In this document: one piece after another, positions 58,409-64,000 of the stretch | Numbering within the stretch: position 1 is the first letter of the stretch | Layout: each line of letters starts with the position of its first letter | DNA from: Rotaria socialis | Taxonomy: Eukaryota; Rotifera; Eurotatoria; Philodinida; Philodinidae | Direction of reading: 5' to 3' | Length of the DNA stretch: 64,000 nt | Assembly (NCBI GenBank): GCA_905331475.1 | Contig: CAJNYU010001229.1 | Span: forward strand, 1-64,000 | Translations under genes and position numbers: made by a program | Notes under the pieces: model-generated | Databases searched by the model: none | Told to the model about the DNA's origin: nothing | The model's input: the letters and a program-made list of their open reading frames with translations, nothing else

Positions 58409-59451
58409 ATGCTTCCTAAATTTCCTGATGTTGATTCAATAGTTCATTATTTACGAGAACCTTCGTTATCATCATCACTAACTCATTCAACAGCAACGAC
58501 ATCCAACGCTCGGAAGACCGATAATCAGTTAGAATCATCAAAACAACAAGGAAAAACAAAAGATCAAGGAAATACCATGAATACTAATCCATCGGTTCGT
58601 ATTCTCCTAAAACCACAATTAAAAGGAGATATACAAATCTTACCCGAAGGTCGTGTACGGTAATGATTAAATTTTGTAAATTGTGTAACTTTTTCTTTTT
58701 TCGAATAAAACACAGATATGGACCAATAACAGTTAATCCACGTAAGCAACCATCAAAAACATTATTTACAGGTCGTCGTTCAAAATATGAACTTTTATCT
58801 GGTGATGAAGATGACAAACGTCGTGATCGACGTGAACGTAATCGTGTTGCAGCAATGAAATGTCGGGAGAAACGTGAACATGTTTTAAATAATCTTGAAA
58901 GTGAACATTTAAATGAATTAAATAATAATCAATGTCTTGAAAAACTAGTTGAAGATTTAGGAAAGCGAAAAAATCAGCTTGAATTAGTTTTAGTAAATCA
59001 TTTAAATGAATGTACTATGATGAAGAATTCACCAATACCAACACAATCATCAATGATCTTTGGTGATACAGCATTTCTCTCATTAATTAATAATACTGAA
59101 CTACCACCACCACTTCCATCTTTACAGCAACCAATTATCTATAATGATGACGAAGAATTGTGCTCGATTCTTGATCCTTTAACTGTACTAACAAATTCAG
59201 CATATACTACGGACGATTCAAATTCTATATTGATGTCAGAACAACAACAACTGCAGACATTCACTATGACAAATAGTAGTATTGAACGGCTTATAAGTAG
59301 TTTTAAATCACCAACAATATCGATGGAAAATAATAGCAATCATTCAATGTTATTCAATTCAGCTATTGGTTCATCGTGTGCTAAACAACATTCCAACTCA
59401 AGTGAAGATGATTCATTACCATCAACACTGGCAAATCACTATGTTTGTTAA
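58409..59451 (+). CDS. bZIP transcription factor, Fos/ATF3-like
   Basis: Two exons, 58409-58659 and 58716-59451, with an intron of 56 bp. The product is 328 aa. The basic region at about aa 118-137 is KRRDRRERNRVAAMKCREKR, carrying the N-x2-AA-x2-CR signature of the AP-1 group. It is followed by a leucine zipper (about 140-180): LNNLESEHLNEL, CLEKLVEDLGKRKNQLELVL and NHLNEC. The zipper and the His-x-x-x-x-Cys end resemble ATF3/Fos/JDP2 more than Jun or CREB. Such proteins bind AP-1/CRE sites as dimers in the nucleus. The N-terminus carries Ser/Thr-rich sequence and SVRILLKPQLKGDIQILPEG; the C-terminus is Ser/Asn-rich. The orthologue is not resolved. The start is the first Met of the frame. 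Confidence 0.9.
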
Positions 59452-60542
59452 ATTTGTCTATGTTGGTGACGAATCTATAAAAAAAATAGATTATTCACAT
59501 TCATTTTCATTTTTCTCTTTTTTCTTTCTTTCTAGTCTTTCTCTCACGTGTCGCAATGATCTATAAGTTTTTTCTTTCACATTTGTTTCAGCTTAAACAT
59601 GATTACCACGACTAGCTATTGTGTGACTATATCTATATTCAAAATTAATCAAATCGTTCTTGTGTGGTTCGTTTCTTTATACGTATATAAATATATTATT
59701 TCAAATAGTTTGAAGTTTTTTTATATTGCGTCCTTTTTTTTGAAAAAAATCATACTATATATATCAGCAATTACGGATGAATATGAAAATGCACATCAAT
59801 CGAACAGAATTGATTGATTTAAATATATGCTGTTTCTGTAGAAGTGCTTTTACTTAATCAAAGCTTTTGATTAATACTGAGGTTTCTGCATATATTTAAT
59901 CATAGTTAGTGTGATTTTCCCCATTCATTCATATGAAATAAATGACTGGATTATGTCTTAATATTAATTGTTGATGATCCTATATATTCAAAAGTTCAAT
60001 AATAAGGAGGCAATCTAAATTATTTTTATACTTCTACTAAGACTAATTATAATTGTATAACAAACCAATAATAAAGTAAATCAAATTTGAGTTATATGTA
60101 ATAATTCTTAGTACAAATCAATAAAATTTTCTCTTTAAGAAATTTACTTCATGTTCACTTCTTATCTGTGTCATTGTACTGATATAGTGAAGTGTTGCAT
60201 TCATGCAGACTCTAACAAAGAAATAGTATCCATATATTTTTTTCTTCTTCTGTATAGCAGAATTAATTGTAAACAGTTATGATATACGTCAGCATTAGTC
60301 TTTTAAAAAAGAATAATACATTGGATAATATTGTATCAATTTTAATCTAAAATAACTAATGCAAATGACTAAAATGAATATTTAACATCGATGACTTGAT
60401 TTAAGTCACCATACTATATGATTACACTTATCAATCATACTTTTCACTGTTCTGCATATGCAGTCTATTTATTTACGACAAAGGTCGTTCAGTCGATTGC
60501 TTGATAGAGTTCACATAATAATGTGAAGCTGGCGACGTCTGA
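59452..60542. other. Intergenic region downstream of the bZIP gene
   Basis: About 1.1 kb with probable bZIP 3' UTR and poly(A)-like aataaa motifs (for example near 60119). The frame at 59599-59817 (+) has no domain. The minus-strand fossil begins at 60543. Confidence 0.5.
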
Positions 60543-62177
60543 TCATATAGCTATGTTAGCTGCTTTACAATATTGATCTAAACTTATGATTAATGCTTGA
60601 TTTTCGTCATAGACATGACCTATGATTTTAAACGTCGATACAATACTATAATGTTCTGAAGGAAGAGACTTTTCGAATATTGTGAGCGAAGCAGTAACAT
60701 GTTTCAAAGCTTCTTCATAATTTTGAAAGCTTCGATAAGTATCAGCGAAAGAATTGTATAAGATATTCAAATACGAATGACCAGCAATAAAATGCTTTTC
60801 TTTTGGATAGTTAACGCTCAGATAATTCATTAAGTAGACGGTATAAATAGCTTTTGAGCGTGATCATATTTACCTATTTCAAATAAAATAAGACTCAAAG
60901 AGAGAAGACTTTCATCAACGTTACTATTGCTGTGCTTTGCTTTCATTTGCTCAAAGACATATTTTAAATCTGGACCATTGCCAATGCACAATGTCATTTG
61001 AATGATACATGTTCGCTCATTGCTACAATAAATGTTTACCAGTCGAAAGATTGATCCCAACATGATAATGACCTTCTCTCTTCTTGTGGAAAATAACTGA
61101 GTAGTTTCACATTAGCGAATGGTCTGACATTTTCAAGTCGACCATCGGTAACTATTTCGAATAGCACTCGTTCTATGCCATCTAAAGGAGTAGAAGTTGT
61201 TAAAAGGGCAAGAGCTACTTGCAATTTGATAGTTGTCGAGAGAAATGTGTTGATTGGTATCAATTGTCCGATAGAATCTTTCAATACTTTTAATTTATCG
61301 ATCGACATTAGTTGACCTTGGTAAAGATGAAGACAAGATACACATTTATGTTGTTTCAATTGTCGTTCGAGATCACGAATGGAAAATCGTAGGAGAAAAA
61401 ATAGGTCAATATTTTGAACTCGCAGAGCTTTATTCATTGGTCGATAGAGAAATGAATCTCTTGTATACCACCATAAAGGTCGATCAGACGATTAATCTGG
61501 CTCAAATTCATGAATAATATTCAATGGAGCTGCGTTACCTTCATGTTCTTTTTTCCATGTGCCAATCAGTTCACCTTTCACTACTGCTGTTGATTTCATT
61601 GTAATTAAGCAATCGATTAATAGTTGTGAATGTACAAATTGAAAATGCTAAATGATAAGTTTTCTTCGACTTTGTTGCTATATTGTTTCTTGGGGTATGA
61701 CTGAATCTGAGCAGTTACCGTATCCAACGATACAATCACTCCTTTGATCTATATACAAGAAAATCAATACGATCCTCAATCTCAATATTATGTGTTAGTG
61801 AAGAAATTCTCAGCTCATTTTTCATTACTTGCTTTGTCCATCCAGCATACATATACAGAGTAGAGCTGCCATAATGAATGAATCCGAGGTACAATTTCAC
61901 GACCGAATTGGCCACTAACAATAAGGACAACTTGATCGTGGACAGATACAAATTCAATGCAAATCTTGCACTGTTCAATATATTCAAATACTTTTAAATG
62001 ATTGATCGATATGCGACGTGATTGTTGAACATCGATATTTTCTGTAGTAGAGTTGACTGAAGTATCAAGCCACAGAAGAAATAATGTCTCTAGATTGTTA
62101 TTTTCGATATTTATCAATTCAAGAGCTACTGGTGATATCATATTACTGAGTTGTCTCTCATGCATATGAAACACCAC
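60543..62177 (-). pseudogene. Fossil ADP-ribosyltransferase-TPR (ART-TPR) gene of bdelloid type
   Basis: A decayed minus-strand copy of the ART plus tetratricopeptide-repeat architecture that I know as abundant in bdelloid rotifers. Parts visible in order: an N-terminal signal-receiver-like module (for example LLWLDTSVNSTTENIDVQQS and QVVLIVSGQFGREIVPRIHS), a linker, an ART core (SIRDLERQLKQHKCVSCLHL, INTFLSTTIKLQVAL, RVLFEI), and TPR repeats of kinesin-light-chain style (FADTYRSFQNYEEALKHV). The gene is broken, with roughly four or more breaks, and is treated as a fossil. No transposon ends were noted around it. Its divergence from intact family members cannot be dated from this window, but the domains are still readable, so the decay is probably moderate rather than ancient. 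Confidence 0.8.
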
Positions 62178-64000
62178 AATTGACTATTGACAACAGCATT
62201 TAGTGCAAATTTACTTCAATTGCACTGAAAATGCTTTTACAGTCTTCTACATTACTGTTGCGTTCTTATCTTGATTTCACTTGATTACATACTCACAGCA
62301 TGAAGCAAACGCATGAAAATGTCTTATTTGTGCCGCCAACGTATTTTAATGGGTTTAACAAAACTATTCGATATATGAATATGTTTAATCGCAAGCAATC
62401 GATGAATCAAACGATTCGATGCGTTTTAACATGAATGCTATACGGTTTTAGAATAAATAAATAAAAATTAAAGCAAACGTTTATAGTTCTATTTATATTG
62501 AGTACTCTCACTTCGTTGCAACGCTTAATAAAAATATAATTATTAATAGGAATAAATTTAACAATAATTACAGGTCGAAAAGAAACTTTTGAGTGAAATA
62601 TTTATAGTTAAGCACGATCATCTATCGGAAAATCGACAGCTATGCGATTGTATTTTTATTTTCACGCTACTGCTGTTTGATACCAAAACCTATAACTACA
62701 TCTATCTTTTGTATTTGAATTTCACTATGAATTATTCTGATTATAGAAATTTGATGTTCGAAAAGTTGTCATGAAAAAATAATATGCCATTTTTCTATTT
62801 AAAGATAATATTTGAATTCGAACTCAAGTTCATCATTATCATGAAAAAAAAAGGGAAAGTTTTGATTTTTACTTATTACTTTCGATTCAAGATCGAATAA
62901 TCTTACATAAAAGGATTCATCTTTTGAAAGACAATTGATTTTAATCATTATTTTGATGAAAAACCGGATTAAGATACACTGAAGATAGTACCATCGTAAT
63001 TGATTTGTAAGCACAAAAGAGACTGAGTAACCCTCGAATTGTTTATATTTGTCTTCTTATACTATATTTGCATCAGACATATGTAGGTAAGATAAGTTCA
63101 ATATAAATAAAAAAATCTAATTCCCTGAGGAATAATTAAATTCAGTTTAGCAGTATTTTGACTGTTTCGTTTAGCAAACACTTCTCTATCGTTACAATGT
63201 TTTCATTGCAAGTGTTACAGAGTGTAAATTGGAGATGTCTCTAAAGTTTTAATGGGTTGAGTGGACAAAAATAGAGATTGATGTGTAACGTTGCAATTGC
63301 TCAACTTTTATTGCTTGGTTAGTAACAACATTGGGTTTGCACGAAGTATGTTTGTTCCATATCGTAGATTTGAATACATATCAATCTCAATTACAATATT
63401 GTTGTTCGTAATGACTATCTGTCGTTTAGTAAGACAAAAAATGATAACGCATACCTCCTATTAAACAAGTCTGTATTAAAGTGAGCTAGCAGATGTTTTT
63501 TCTTTTGTGATAAAAAAAACAGTCGAGTAGAGCTGTGGTTGTCGACTGGTTCTCGAGTTTTGAGTGTTCAACAGAGATATTAATAAGCATTTATCAAAAC
63601 GCTTTTAATTGCTCATTGATTCAGAATTTCTGTTGTTCTTATAATTTTTGCAGATATGAGTCATCCAAAAACATTACGACAATTTACATATCGAATGCAT
63701 TATTATAGGTCTTTCGATAAAATAATTCAAGAAGTCTATGTGAAATAATTGTTACAAAATTCGATCGTATCTCTGCACATGCAGACTTTTCGTTCCGTAT
63801 AAAACCGACAATATTACATATGAAACTATCGTTTTACTGAAGAATATACTTTACAAAAAATTTGTTATCATTATTATTTATCACGCTGTTCAATGAAATT
63901 GTGAAAATTAACTTAGATAAAAGTGTCGAAAATGTCACAGCATACTTGCTCATTCAGTATCATTCAATGTATCAGATGTAAATCGTAAAATTGGTACTTT
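62178..64000. other. Terminal stretch without a recognised gene
   Basis: About 1.8 kb. The frames at 62589-62774 (+) and 62799-63014 (-) are short, without domains. No tRNA, repeat array or mobile element was noticed. It may be upstream region of the fossil gene or of a gene beyond the window. Confidence 0.5.

Noticed and set aside
1-64000. CRISPR arrays, bacterial operons, and telomeric repeats
   Set aside because: The only tandem arrays are simple mini- and microsatellites without spacers; genes are spliced and eukaryotic; no TGTGGG-type telomeric runs were noticed.

Overview
The window looks like nuclear DNA from a bdelloid rotifer (Rotaria/Adineta type). The DNA is AT-rich, genes carry many very short introns (about 45-75 bp, GT-AG) with a few 1-2 kb ones, and the proteins are metazoan (FNDC3, TPPP, nuclear receptor, Fos/ATF3-like bZIP, TEL-type Pointed domain). 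Two families that I know as expanded in bdelloids occur as decayed copies: a PIM-like kinase and an ART-TPR gene. The organism call is inference; no rRNA, tRNA or organellar marker was seen.

Layout. 0-9 kb: a 10-bp minisatellite; a Pointed-domain protein without an ETS domain (-); a secreted Cys-rich protein (-); and an 8-exon VWA + DUF4537-like protein (+). 9-12 kb: a divergent nuclear receptor (-), convergent with the VWA gene, with a small hAT-type MITE in its main intron. 12-16.8 kb: gene-free, with a composite hAT-type element. 16.8-18 kb: a PIM-like kinase pseudogene (+). 18.4-21 kb: a 15-exon secreted AprA/PhoPQ-activated (PF10142) protein (-). 22.3-25.8 kb: a four-finger C2H2 protein (-). 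25.8-30.1 kb: mostly non-coding, probably 5' region of the zinc-finger gene. 30.1-32.7 kb: a two-exon unrecognised protein (-). 36.2 kb: an intronless two-EF-hand protein (+). 38.1-49.2 kb: FNDC3, nine FN3 domains and a C-terminal membrane anchor (-), with at least two phase-compatible first exons. 49.2-56.6 kb: gene-poor, holding a weak two-exon micro-ORF and a Tc1/mariner-like element nested at the centre of a palindromic MITE. 56.6-57.3 kb: TPPP/p25-alpha (+). 58.4-59.5 kb: Fos/ATF3-like bZIP (+). 60.5-62.2 kb: a fossil ART-TPR gene (-). The rest to 64 kb is empty.

The genes do not form one pathway; this is ordinary eukaryotic gene order. Regulators (Pointed protein, nuclear receptor, zinc finger, bZIP) sit beside large non-coding flanks. 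I found no undescribed system that I can defend. The best leads are the nested transposons, the FNDC3 alternative first exons, the PF10142 gene in an animal, the atypical nuclear-receptor DNA-binding domain and the Pointed-only protein. Exon coordinates are read by eye from splice motifs and frame continuity.
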